Translations under genes and position numbers: made by a program
From: Clostridia bacterium
GTDB taxonomy: Bacteria > Bacillota > Clostridia > Lachnospirales > Lachnospiraceae
Direction of reading: 5' to 3'
Assembly (NCBI GenBank): GCA_910576325.1
Contig: CAJTIM010000014.1
Coordinates: 1-64,000, forward strand
DNA length: 64,000 bases
Shown: piece after piece, positions 1-7,524 of the stretch
Position numbering within the stretch: position 1 is the stretch's first letter
How the letters are laid out: each line of letters opens with the position of its first letter
Notes under the pieces: generated by a model
The model's database searches: none
What the model saw: only the letters and a program-made list of their open reading frames with translations
Told to the model about the DNA's origin: nothing

Positions 1-115
1 TCAGGGGAGGCGTTTCAAGGCGTTACCCTATCATTCCACCTCTCGAATTATCAGTTCACAGAACTGATTAAGAACAGCGCTGTGCGCCGCCTTTTCAGCG
101 GCGAACAAGTCGCAC
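1..115 (-). mobile_element. 5' end of a group II intron (partial, runs off the window)
   Basis: On the minus strand the coupling-protein reading frame stops matching its family exactly at position 115, where the sequence becomes GTGCGACTTG, a good match to the GUGYG 5' boundary of group II introns. GC-rich hairpin-forming sequence typical of the start of domain I follows. The upstream exon ends ...AAC C, and the next residue in the VirD4 family is proline (CCN), so the exon breaks inside a codon that splicing would restore. Only about 115 nt are present; the intron-encoded protein and 3' end would lie before position 1. Boundary and family logic are strong; the intron class cannot be assigned. 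Confidence 0.72.
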
Positions 116-806
116 GGTTGTAGTGCATGGACTTTTTAAAGTTAATGGTATTCAGTACTTTCACCCGGTAGCTGTTCTTTAAGAGCATTTTTCCGCACTC
201 TACTAATACTGTACCTTTCGGATCAGTGACAACATATGATGAGTGCATCTGCATAAGGTTCGGTTTTACGAAAAACCTCGTCTTGCCCGAACCAGAACCG
301 CCGATAACAAGAATATTTTTATTCCTCGCATACTTCGGCTGTTTTGGTCTGCCGGACATCATCAGTCTTTCCGTTTCTGTGAGTAACACGTTGTTCTCAA
401 ATACCGGATCGACATAAGGCTCAATATCTTTCGCTGTCCCCCACCTCGCAGAACCGTACTCCATGCCATGCCGGAACTTCTTGGCGTTCTTGGCTTTGAA
501 ATACACCACAAGGCGGAGCATGATGCCGCACCCTATCCCTATCAGCAAATCTTTTGGGTGGAAACTTGGTAACGGGTTGGAAAATAAATCCTCCATCCCC
601 GCCATGACCGCCATCATCTTTTCAGAAACGTCCTGCCCCGGCGATACCCGCCACAGCCACGCTATTTTGTCGCAGAAATACCCGGCAAGCACATAGGGGA
701 GATTCATAAGGAAAAGTTTCTTTTTGTCAACATTCCCCGTCTTTGCCTTTAACTTTTCGGGGATTGATTTTAAGTCTTTGGCAATGCCCTCTACGATTTT
801 ACTCAT
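116..806 (-). CDS. VirD4-like conjugative coupling protein (CD1115 family), 5' exon only
   Basis: This is the N-terminal 230 residues of a type IV coupling protein, the membrane ATPase that brings relaxase-bound DNA to the conjugation channel. Two hydrophobic segments lie near residues 31-50 and 86-102. The Walker A motif GGSGSGKT sits at residues 169-176 and is followed by VTDPKGT, both standard for TraG/VirD4 ATPases. The family is usually about 600 residues, so most of the motor domain lies outside the window. After ...KSMHYN the frame enters the putative group II intron and reads about 20 unrelated residues to a stop at 51. The start overlaps the end of pcfB by 4 bp, which fits translational coupling. 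The gene makes a full product only if the intron splices. Confidence 0.88.
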
Positions 807-1279
807 AATGACTGCCCCCTGTCCTTTAAGTGTTCCCTTGCCCTCTCCCGGTTCTTGCCCTTGCCTAACTGCTCCCGGAACTCCGCCAGCTTCTCCTTTA
901 CAGAGATGCGGTTATGCTTTTTCTCATTAACTTTTACAAACTCCTTAAATGCCTGCGTTATCACGTCGGCATCCTTGCTCTTGAATAATACAATGTGCTT
1001 CGGCGGTTTTTCCGTCTTATCCTTTTTTACAGCAAACTGTACGTTGTATTTCTTTGCCACTCTCTCAAAGGACTTAATGTTGTTATCCGTCACCTCAATG
1101 CTCGAAGCGCCCATACCCTGACCGACCAGCTCTTTCACTGATATTTTCCCATGCGGCATCTGCTTTCCCTGTTTATGGTGTTCCAGATACATTTTCATAG
1201 CCTTTTTCAGCACGTCGGCAGTCAATCGGGAAGATTTGAACACAAGGGCAATGGTTTTCTGTGTCACTTCCTCCTGCAT
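803..1279 (-). CDS. pcfB: PcfB family (DUF3801) conjugation protein
   Basis: This 158-residue basic protein matches the PcfB/DUF3801 family, found directly upstream of the coupling protein in Tn1549-like elements and in pCF10-type conjugation systems. PcfB acts with the relaxase and coupling protein in substrate processing. The C-terminal third is rich in Lys, Arg and Glu and probably helical. The gene has a GGAGG-type ribosome site and overlaps the coupling-protein start by 4 bp. The assignment rests on sequence style and on the conserved gene order. Confidence 0.82.
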   Translation of the reverse strand: MQEEVTQKTIALVFKSSRLTADVLKKAMKMYLEHHKQGKQMPHGKISVKELVGQGMGASSIEVTDNNIKSFERVAKKYNVQFAVKKDKTEKPPKHIVLFKSKDADVITQAFKEFVKVNEKKHNRISVKEKLAEFREQLGKGKNRERAREHLKDRGQSL

Positions 1280-1375
1280 GGTTTCCCTCCTTCTTTTTTT
1301 ATTGCTGTACCCCCGTCAGGGTGGGACGTACAGCCTGTGGATTAAATATTTCATAAGCTCTCCTTCCTGACCGGG

Positions 1376-2023
1376 TTATGGCAGATAAGGTTCTCTCCCT
1401 TCTTTTTCAGCTTCAATTATTTCTGCAAAACCGCTTTCCAAATCTTCAAAGCAGATAGGAATATCCCCCGGATTTTTGATACAGGTATCCACAAAGCGGT
1501 AACTGAGCCGCCCTCCGTCCTTTCCAATACTGACACAGTAGACAGACGCAAACTCCCCGTTTTCCAGTATCCACATCTCGCTTTGAAGGCACAGGACAAA
1601 GTTGTCTGAAAACAGTTCCCTTATCTCACAGCCTATCTTGCAGGCTGGATAACAGAAAAGCACGTCCGTCATGGCGAAGGGTTCTTTCCCCGTACCGTCA
1701 TCCCCCTCCATCATCATCACGTCCTTCATGTTCCTTTTGATATAAGGGAATAACTGGCTGGAATAGTTCTCCGCCTCATATTCCCTCGGATCACTCCCAT
1801 TGCCCAAAAACTCCGCAGAATCACCAAACTCACTGTCCTCATACAGCCGGAACAGACGGAGAAGGCACTCCCGCAGCTTCCCTTCCGTCAGACCTTCTTC
1901 CTGTAAGTCCGGCTCCCGCCCCTTTTTCGGTTTTCTTTTCCCCGCCGCATAAAGGATTCCGGCTAATACCGATGCGCCTGCCACCGCCGCTGAAAGGGCG
2001 GCTGCTACTTTTTTGTGTTTCAT
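1376..2023 (-). CDS. Conserved ICE protein of unknown function with one N-terminal membrane segment
   Basis: The protein has 215 residues. The N-terminus (MKHKKVAAALSAAVAGASVL) is basic then hydrophobic and could be a signal anchor; no lipobox is seen. The remainder is acidic and soluble, with several cysteines in the middle (around FCYPACKIGC) that may form a fold or a metal site. I do not recognise the family. A terminator lies upstream and a 23-bp hairpin motif sits in its 5' leader, so it is probably transcribed separately from the parA-repA block. The downstream neighbours are pcfB and the coupling protein, so it may be the first gene of the transfer transcript. Confidence 0.6.
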   Translation of the reverse strand: MKHKKVAAALSAAVAGASVLAGILYAAGKRKPKKGREPDLQEEGLTEGKLRECLLRLFRLYEDSEFGDSAEFLGNGSDPREYEAENYSSQLFPYIKRNMKDVMMMEGDDGTGKEPFAMTDVLFCYPACKIGCEIRELFSDNFVLCLQSEMWILENGEFASVYCVSIGKDGGRLSYRFVDTCIKNPGDIPICFEDLESGFAEIIEAEKEGREPYLP

Positions 2024-2044
2024 TTTCCTTCTTTCTCCTTTCCG

Positions 2045-2067
2045 CTTCTGGACTTTTTGTCCAAAAG
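2045..2067 (-). promoter_or_regulatory. Leader hairpin motif, copy 1 (GGAC-TTTTT-GTCC on plus)
   Basis: The plus strand reads CTTCTGGAC, then five bases, then GTCCAAAAG, a small stem-loop about 20 nt upstream of the start codon at 2023. An identical stem with the same flanks sits in the leader of the gene starting at 3119 (3138-3160), but there the five-base loop is the complement (AAAAA rather than TTTTT). The shared position before two ICE genes suggests a binding site or RNA hairpin for common control. Confidence 0.5.
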
Positions 2068-2079
2068 TTTTATAAACGC

Positions 2080-2127
2080 AAAAAGGGCAGCTACAAACCG
2101 CTGTTTACGGTCTATAACTGCCCTCAC
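2080..2127 (-). terminator. Rho-independent terminator after the zinc-ribbon gene
   Basis: On the minus strand the stem AGGGCAG ... CTGCCCT, with further pairing ACCG/CGGT inside, is followed by TTTTT. It lies just after the stop of the gene ending at 2146 and before the gene starting at 2023, so it should separate the two transcripts. Confidence 0.7.
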
Positions 2128-2145
2128 GCTGTTTCTGATATTTAA

Positions 2146-2676
2146 TTATCTGTACCGGATTACCGGACACTGCTTTGTCTTTTTCCCTGCTTTCCTCCGT
2201 TCCAGAGCGAAAACCATATCCCCGGTACGCTCAAAATATCCGATGTCTTTTTTCCAACTTATGCCGCATTTGCAGTGCTGTAACCCGATAAACTGCTGTT
2301 TCATCTTCCTTCCGCAGTTCGGGCATACTTTTTTGCTCCTGCCTATCTGCTTTACTTTCGGCTTGTCGGCATCTTCTTTCTTTTTCTCTTTCTTTTCCGG
2401 AAGCCCGTTCTCCGCTATTCTCGTTTCATAACGTGGCAGACGGTAAAGGTACAGGCTGTATATTTCATCAAAAGAAGCCTTTTCCGCTATCCCCTTTACC
2501 CTCTGGTAAATCTGCCCCACAATTTTTTCACAGTCCTCTCCTTCCGGCATCCTGCCATGCTCCCTGTAATAATCACAGGTCTTTTCAAACATACCGTCTG
2601 CTATTCCTGCTTTCTGCTTCTGCTTTAAGTCTTTATATGTCCTGTCTGCCCTTTTCAGGCGCTTCCTGTTTCCCAA
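2146..2676 (-). CDS. ICE-encoded protein with a zinc ribbon
   Basis: A basic protein of about 176 residues. Residues near 120-140 hold CPNCG followed by CKCG, a four-cysteine zinc-ribbon arrangement seen in nucleic-acid-binding or scaffold proteins. The N-terminal half is charged and probably helical. A longer frame begins with GTG at 2685, but the AAAGGAG site lies against that codon; the TTG at 2676 is spaced about 7 nt from it and is preferred. I do not know its function. The position among replication and transfer genes suggests a DNA- or RNA-binding accessory role, which is inference only. Confidence 0.55.
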   Translation of the reverse strand: MGNRKRLKRADRTYKDLKQKQKAGIADGMFEKTCDYYREHGRMPEGEDCEKIVGQIYQRVKGIAEKASFDEIYSLYLYRLPRYETRIAENGLPEKKEKKKEDADKPKVKQIGRSKKVCPNCGRKMKQQFIGLQHCKCGISWKKDIGYFERTGDMVFALERRKAGKKTKQCPVIRYR

Positions 2677-2750
2677 ACACACCACTCCTTTACCCTGATA
2701 CGGTCTATTTTAACAGAAAACGCCCCGAAATTGTAAAAAATATCTGCCAC

Positions 2751-3119
2751 CTAAGCGAAAGCATCTTCACACCGGGAAATAAAATATTTCTTCTTTTCCA
2801 AGATTTCCTCCTGCCTGTCTTTGGAAAGCGTCTGGAATATCTCGTCATAGTCAAGCTCCGCAAGCGGCGTACCCAAAACAGGCGTTAAGACCTCATGTTC
2901 ATACCATATCCGCCAGAGTTCCTCAAACAGTTCCATGCTGTCCGAAAATGCCATTGCCGAATCAAAGCCTTCTCCCTCACTGAACCATTGCAGACGGACA
3001 AAGCCGAACCTCCCGGCATCCGCCACCATTACATCTGCCAGCTCATACAGTTCCGCAAACGCATCCGCCACTTTCCGGCATTTTGCCCGCTGTTCTTCCG
3101 TAATATATTTTTCCGCCAT
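2751..3119 (-). CDS. Hypothetical ICE protein
   Basis: A 122-residue acidic protein with no signal peptide or membrane segment. The text looks alpha-helical with a conserved-looking centre (DAGRFGFVRLQWF). A good GGAGGTGCGCT site precedes the ATG. It carries the same leader hairpin motif as the gene at 1376-2023. I do not recognise a family. Similar small acidic proteins are common cargo between repA and pcfB in Tn1549-like elements. Confidence 0.55.
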   Translation of the reverse strand: MAEKYITEEQRAKCRKVADAFAELYELADVMVADAGRFGFVRLQWFSEGEGFDSAMAFSDSMELFEELWRIWYEHEVLTPVLGTPLAELDYDEIFQTLSKDRQEEILEKKKYFISRCEDAFA

Positions 3120-3137
3120 AGCGCACCTCCTAACTCA

Positions 3138-3160
3138 CTTCTGGACAAAAAGTCCAAAAG
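3138..3160 (-). promoter_or_regulatory. Leader hairpin motif, copy 2 (GGAC-AAAAA-GTCC on plus)
   Basis: Second copy of the 23-bp stem-loop found at 2045-2067, with identical stem and flanks and an inverted five-base loop. It lies about 20 nt upstream of the start codon at 3119 and directly before the ribosome site. Confidence 0.5.
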
Positions 3161-3169
3161 CTATTGATT

Positions 3170-3823
3170 CTATTTTAAACAGTAAATCGTGCAGAGGTCA
3201 GCATATAACACGCCTTCCCCGCATTTTATCGTGTCAAACAAAAGGCACTGGAACAGCACGTCACGCACACTCTCAAGGCTTGCAATTCCCTGTTCTTTTT
3301 CTGAAAAGCCTGTGCCGGGAATATCCATCTCCGCCGATGCCGCCCGCCTTGCCGAGATGCAGTGCGTGTAAAGTCCGAGGATATATTTATCCGACATAGG
3401 GAAAGCGAATGTTTCCTGCCCGTCATATGTCACCCTGTATTTATCCTGTTCCCCTTCCGGCAGTTCAAAGAAGCACTGCACTGTTTCCAGATAAGTATGC
3501 CCGTCAAAATCCGGCTTTATTTTCTTTCCGTACCTGCGGATTGTGGAAAAGAGGGTATTCCGGTCAATAAAGGAACGGGTACGCTTAAAAGCCGGTTTCC
3601 TGCCTTTGATGTCCATGTAAACATTATTCCCTGTCCCCTTCCCGGCAAACCTGCCATAATCGCCAATCCGCAGCAGATAGGACAGCACCTCCAGCAGCTT
3701 TTCCCTTGACGCAATCTCCTGATAAGGGGAACTGCCAAATTCTATCCTCACAAACCTTAACGGGCAGCTCCCCTTTGCAATCTCCCGTTCCATTACCCGG
3801 TCAATATCCCTCATGGATTCCAT
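3170..3823 (-). CDS. Hypothetical ICE protein downstream of repA
   Basis: A 217-residue soluble protein with no membrane segment and no motif I can name. The start at 3823 has GGAG 8 nt upstream and follows the repA stop directly, so the two are probably co-translated. The mid region mixes charged and aromatic residues (GNNVYMDIKGRKPAF, KIKPDFDGHTYLETVQCFF). It may be an accessory replication or maintenance protein, but nothing in the sequence proves this. Confidence 0.55.
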   Translation of the reverse strand: MESMRDIDRVMEREIAKGSCPLRFVRIEFGSSPYQEIASREKLLEVLSYLLRIGDYGRFAGKGTGNNVYMDIKGRKPAFKRTRSFIDRNTLFSTIRRYGKKIKPDFDGHTYLETVQCFFELPEGEQDKYRVTYDGQETFAFPMSDKYILGLYTHCISARRAASAEMDIPGTGFSEKEQGIASLESVRDVLFQCLLFDTIKCGEGVLYADLCTIYCLK

Positions 3824-4975
3824 TTATCCATCTCCTTCCGCTTTGGGCTGGAACATCCCTTTTTCTTCCCAACCGCCGCCATACATATCATGCTGCACCA
3901 ACTGCTGGTAATAGTGGTTCATGGTGTTAGGCGCATTGTAGAGGGCAGTCACCATGTACGCCCTGATGTTGGCTATCTTGGTTGTGGTTTCCCTCATGCA
4001 CCCGATAACATACTCCAAATGGGAGCTGTTCAGCTTTAAAAACTTTGATTTTACAAGCTCATAAGGGTAATCTTCCCCGTTGACCTTTACCGCCTTACGC
4101 TTCACGCACACAATCTCGCAGATAACCTCATACAGTTCCTCATACAGCCCCTTATCCTGCCAGTCCCCATATTTCATGTGATGCTCGTATTCAATATTGT
4201 CACGAATAATTTCCATGTAGGCAGTGGCATTATCCATCACATCAATCATACCATTATCCAGCTTGCCCGGTTCCTGTTTTTCTGTTTCTCTATTTGATTG
4301 ATTGATAGGATTGGTATAACTCAGATCAGTATAATTAGTATTGTTATAATTAGGGTTCGGAAACCGAACTTCCGCAAGTTCGGTTTCCGAACCTCTTGAA
4401 GTTTGATTTCCGAACTCCTGCAAGTTCGGTTTCCGAATCTCTTGAAGTTCGATTTCCGAACTTCTTGAAGTTTGATTATCGAACCTCTTGAAGTTCGGTT
4501 TCCGAACTTCTGCGGAATTGTCAGCATTATCAGGGTTTTCCAGCTCTCCGCCCGGTTCTTTCCCGGTATCCAGTGTCGCAAAATTCTTCACATAGATGAT
4601 GTCCGGCTTGCCCAGTCCCCTCCTTTTCTTCTCAATCAGACCGATTCCCTTTTTGCTGTCAAGCTCCGCAATCACTTTGGCGCATTTCTCCCTTGCGCAT
4701 CCCAAATCCTCCATTATGTTATCCAGGGTGTAATGGATATACACCCTGTTTTCCTCGTCAAGCCAGCCATTCTTGATTGACAATGCCAGCCTGTCAAGCA
4801 TCAGACCATAAAGGAGCTTTGCATCGCTGGACAACTCTTTAAACCTTGCGTCTTTTATCAGCAGCCTCGGAACCCGGTAAAAAGAAAACTGTTCCGCTTC
4901 GATGCCATAATAATAGTCAAATTTTATTGTGCCATCCACGCTGATGCACCTCCCCTCTATTGTCTTTTCTTCCAT
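3824..4975 (-). CDS. repA: Replication initiator protein A (RepA_N domain, DUF6017 C-terminus)
   Basis: A 383-residue initiator. Residues about 30-130 (FYRVPRLLIKD ... LGKPDIIYVKNF) match the RepA_N winged-helix domain of low-GC plasmid and ICE initiators. The last 110 residues match DUF6017, including the LYNAPNTMNHYYQQLVQHDMY region. Between them, residues about 150-210 are low complexity with a 23-residue repeat (RKPNFKRFDNQ / RKPNLQEFGNQ), which is the translation of the iterons inside the gene. It overlaps parB by 19 bp. It probably starts autonomous replication of the excised circle, as shown for other ICEs with plasmid-type initiators; the origin is likely within the gene. Confidence 0.85.
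   Translation of the reverse strand: MEEKTIEGRCISVDGTIKFDYYYGIEAEQFSFYRVPRLLIKDARFKELSSDAKLLYGLMLDRLALSIKNGWLDEENRVYIHYTLDNIMEDLGCAREKCAKVIAELDSKKGIGLIEKKRRGLGKPDIIYVKNFATLDTGKEPGGELENPDNADNSAEVRKPNFKRFDNQTSRSSEIELQEIRKPNLQEFGNQTSRGSETELAEVRFPNPNYNNTNYTDLSYTNPINQSNRETEKQEPGKLDNGMIDVMDNATAYMEIIRDNIEYEHHMKYGDWQDKGLYEELYEVICEIVCVKRKAVKVNGEDYPYELVKSKFLKLNSSHLEYVIGCMRETTTKIANIRAYMVTALYNAPNTMNHYYQQLVQHDMYGGGWEEKGMFQPKAEGDG
4364..4520. repeat. Seven 23-bp iterons inside repA (candidate replication origin)
   Basis: Units of the form CCGAAC-(T/C)TC-N-TG/GC-AAGTT-(C/T)G(G/A)TTT start at 4364, 4387, 4410, 4433, 4456, 4479 and 4502, exactly 23 bp apart; the last unit is degenerate. Each unit is itself a near-palindrome, for example CCGAACTT-CCGC-AAGTTCGG. 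Because 23 is not a multiple of 3, the repeat passes through all three frames and the protein shows a 23-residue period. The constraint is therefore on the DNA, as expected for initiator-binding sites. RepA_N plasmids are known to carry their origin inside rep. Confidence 0.85.
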
Positions 4976-5847
4976 TCATCCAATAGTTGAATGATGATGC
5001 CCTCTATTTCCTCACTGCTGCAGTCCTCCGCAAAATATTCGCTGATTTTGTCCGCTTTCAGTGTTACCTTCCGTTCCTTCGGCTTTTCCTCCGTCAGTAT
5101 CAGGCGCACCATTGCAAGGGTAAGCTCCCCGGTCTTGCCATATTCCTTGATTTTTGCCGACTGCGCCATGCTGACGTTACAGCCTTTTTCCTCTATGACT
5201 GCCTGCACCCACTGCTGCGCTTCCTCCGCCAGAAAGGAAATGTCAACGCCCTGTGAGAAACCGAGTTTTTTACCGTCCACCATAGTAAGAAGTTCATCAG
5301 ACAGCCGGGAAAGCCAGATATACCGCTGTACTTTTTTAGCGTTCTCCCCGGCAGCTTCCCCGATCTCATCCAGTGTGTTTCTTCCTGACTTCTTCCCCTG
5401 ATGCTTCATGGCTTCATATTTCATCTTGTAGGCTCTCGCCTTCTCACTCGGTAAAATATCTTCCCTCTGGATATTGGAATCCACCATGATTATCGTAGCT
5501 TCATCATCGGTGTAGTTGCGGACAACCACAGGCATCTCCGTCTTTCCGGCAAGCTCCGAGCCACGCTTGCGGCGGTGTCCGGCTATGATTTCATAGCCGC
5601 CGCCCGCCCTCGGTCTTGCAATCCCCGGCACAAGCACCCCGTACTGCCGGATACTCTCCGTTGTTTCCTCCATCTTCTCATCGTCCTCCACCCGGAAAGG
5701 GTGGTCTTTGAACGTATAAAGCTCTGCCAGCGGCGCATTGATAATCTGTTCAACGCCGCTTTCCTGTGCAGCACTCCCGCCGAACAAATCATCAAAACTT
5801 TCCAGAGCAACCTTTGATGCGCTTCTTGGTTTTGCGTTACTGCCCAT
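4957..5847 (-). CDS. parB: ParB/Spo0J-like partition protein
   Basis: A 296-residue ParB family protein. The N-terminal nuclease-like domain carries FKDHPFRVEDDEKMEETTESIRQYG split by the usual GYEIIAGHRRKRGSELAG box (GHRR), followed by a helix-turn-helix region (TLDEIGEAAGENAKKVQRYIWLSRLSDELL). It pairs with ParA to segregate or stabilise the element while excised. The start overlaps the parA stop by 11 bp and the end overlaps repA by 19 bp, so the three are one translationally coupled block. Confidence 0.9.
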   Translation of the reverse strand: MGSNAKPRSASKVALESFDDLFGGSAAQESGVEQIINAPLAELYTFKDHPFRVEDDEKMEETTESIRQYGVLVPGIARPRAGGGYEIIAGHRRKRGSELAGKTEMPVVVRNYTDDEATIIMVDSNIQREDILPSEKARAYKMKYEAMKHQGKKSGRNTLDEIGEAAGENAKKVQRYIWLSRLSDELLTMVDGKKLGFSQGVDISFLAEEAQQWVQAVIEEKGCNVSMAQSAKIKEYGKTGELTLAMVRLILTEEKPKERKVTLKADKISEYFAEDCSSEEIEGIIIQLLDEWKKRQ

Positions 5848-6652
5848 CTGCGCTCACCTCCTTGCTTTGCGGAGCAGAGGTGATTACCTCCTTTGTCAGA
5901 GAATCATAGGCTGACGCTACTTTCCCCTTTGGATCATGCTTGTAGATGCTGACACCCTCCGCTGAAATCTCCGCCGCCCGGACGGAAATGGGAATGACAT
6001 TGGCAAATATCCTTACCCGGCTCCCATAGGCTTCCTTCAGCATGGAGCTGATGTCCTTTGCGTAGTTCGTCCGGCTGTCCACCATTGTAAGCAGAATCCC
6101 CTCAATTTCCAGTTTCGGGTTAATCTGCCGCTTTACCTTGCCGACCGTCTTGATAAGCTGCTGTAAGCCTTTGACGGGCAGATATGCCGCCTGTACGGGT
6201 ATCAAGATGCTGTCGGCGCTGGCAAAGGCATTTATGGTAATCATACCGAGGGAAGGCATACAATCAATTAAAATGTAATCGTAATTCTCCCTGACAATCT
6301 CTATGTATGACCTCAACACCGTTTCCCGGCTCATCACATTCACAAGGGAAACCTCCAGACCGGAAAGCTCAATGTTCCCCGGCATTAAGTCTATCCCTTC
6401 CTCATGGTGGAGGATACCTTCCCCCGGCTCTACTTCCCCGTCATTGATTAAGTTCCCCATAATGGTTGCAAGCGTGATTTCCAGACTGTCCGGCTCTGTA
6501 AAGCCTAAACTTGCGGTCAGACTGCCCTGTGCGTCCGCATCAATCAAAAGCACTTTCTTTCCCTGTTTTGCCAGCCCGATTCCTAAATTGCTTGTGGTGG
6601 TGGTCTTGCCCACACCGCCTTTCTGGTTTGCGATTGCGATTATTTTACACAT
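5837..6652 (-). CDS. parA: ParA/Soj-like partition ATPase
   Basis: A 271-residue ParA ATPase. The deviant Walker A NQKGGVGKTT lies at residues 9-18, Walker A' includes LLIDADAQGS, and Walker B is DYILIDCMPSLG. It binds DNA non-specifically and moves ParB-DNA complexes. It heads the parA-parB-repA block. The ATG at 6652 follows a clear AAAGGAGAATT site. Confidence 0.93.
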   Translation of the reverse strand: MCKIIAIANQKGGVGKTTTTSNLGIGLAKQGKKVLLIDADAQGSLTASLGFTEPDSLEITLATIMGNLINDGEVEPGEGILHHEEGIDLMPGNIELSGLEVSLVNVMSRETVLRSYIEIVRENYDYILIDCMPSLGMITINAFASADSILIPVQAAYLPVKGLQQLIKTVGKVKRQINPKLEIEGILLTMVDSRTNYAKDISSMLKEAYGSRVRIFANVIPISVRAAEISAEGVSIYKHDPKGKVASAYDSLTKEVITSAPQSKEVSADGQ

Positions 6653-6673
6653 GATAATTCTCCTTTGCTTCTA

Positions 6674-6850
6674 CTAATTTTCTTTTACGTTGCTTTTCCT
6701 GACTTCCACATAAGTCCTGTAATATTTCTTTGTCCCTTTGTTTGGGAACATATCGGAAAACTCCGTCACCTCGATTTTCGGGTTACGCTGTAAAATCTTC
6801 CCGAACCACTTAATATCGTTCTTCGTTCCCATAAGCCTGACTTTTAACAT
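6674..6850 (-). CDS. Small conserved ICE protein (DUF3970-like)
   Basis: A 58-residue basic protein starting MLKVRLMGTKNDIKWFGKIL and ending RKSNVKEN. It resembles the small DUF3970 proteins found near parA in Tn1549/CTn elements; the family name is from memory. The start codon shares bases with the stop of the gene at 6850, so translation is coupled. The function is unknown. Confidence 0.7.
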   Translation of the reverse strand: MLKVRLMGTKNDIKWFGKILQRNPKIEVTEFSDMFPNKGTKKYYRTYVEVRKSNVKEN

Positions 6851-7311
6851 CAATCCCGTCCTCCAAGCATGGCGTACAAGTTGTGGTTATATGTTACATA
6901 TTCCGGATAACGAATTTGTACCGCCTGCCAAAAATAAGGCGCATAGGCACAGCAGAACAGTTCTTCCACTGTGTACCGTCTGCACTCGTCCACCTGTTCC
7001 TCCGCATCATCGTAATCAAAGACACTTGGCGTACCATTGCAGTAAAGGTTAAACGCCATCCTGACTACTTTTAAGCTCCCGCTGGTCTGCCATCCTTCAT
7101 GCAGGCACTCCGTTTTCACGCAGCCTGTCTTAAAATCATAGATACTGTAAATGTTCCTTCTCGTGTCATCGCTGATACCAAGACAATATACAAGTGCTTT
7201 ATGGTACACGTCCTGATACCTGACCTCTTTCAATTTCTCGTAGTAGAATTTTTCATGTGCATCGCTGATAAAAATAATCGCTTTCTCTGCTCCTAACGCT
7301 GTACTACTCAT
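6850..7311 (-). CDS. DUF6075 family protein at the ICE end
   Basis: A protein of about 153 residues matching DUF6075 as I remember it, with the block KTECLHEGWQTSGSLKVVRM and a C-terminal YAPYFWQAVQIRYPEY. The family is common at the terminal end of Tn916/Tn1549-like elements and has no known role. The frame opens at 7326, but GGAGG lies 8 nt before the third ATG (MSSTALG), so 7311 is preferred. It is the first gene inside the element next to the att-like end. Confidence 0.75.
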   Translation of the reverse strand: MSSTALGAEKAIIFISDAHEKFYYEKLKEVRYQDVYHKALVYCLGISDDTRRNIYSIYDFKTGCVKTECLHEGWQTSGSLKVVRMAFNLYCNGTPSVFDYDDAEEQVDECRRYTVEELFCCAYAPYFWQAVQIRYPEYVTYNHNLYAMLGGRD

Positions 7312-7351
7312 GTTCATTTCCTCCATTTCTTATTTTGTTTTGACCATAACA

Positions 7352-7394
7352 AAAGGACACTTCCCTAAAATTTTCTTTTAGAAAAATGTCCTTA
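7352..7394. promoter_or_regulatory. AT-rich hairpin at the ICE end
   Basis: The inverted repeat AAGGACA ... TGTCCTT, with inner TAAAA/TTTTA pairing, lies upstream of the first ICE gene. It could be an operator or the terminator of a transcript crossing the ICE end. Nothing in it decides between these. Confidence 0.4.
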
Positions 7395-7462
7395 TCGTAC
7401 AAAATATTGAATTGGATTTATGAGTACAACTATTCATTAACGCTCATTATTCTTCAATATGC

Positions 7463-7524
7463 GTTGTAAAATTGTTGTAAATTTGTTGTAGTTTACAAGT
7501 TCAAGTACCGCAAACCCTTGATTT
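7463..7524. other. Putative ICE attachment end: three 11-bp-spaced repeats and core beside lysS
   Basis: GTTGTA occurs at 7463, 7474 and 7485, an exact 11-bp (one helical turn) period. This is the pattern of arm-type sites for tyrosine integrases. The sequence between 7500 and the lysS stop (CCGCAAACCC TTGATTTTAC) is the likely core; housekeeping DNA begins with the lysS 3' end at 7524. The matching second end and the integrase gene lie outside the window, so the exact core is inferred. Confidence 0.6.

Noticed and set aside
4364..4520. CRISPR array
   Set aside because: Units abut with no unique spacers and lie in an open coding frame. They are iterons. No CRISPR array was seen elsewhere in the window.
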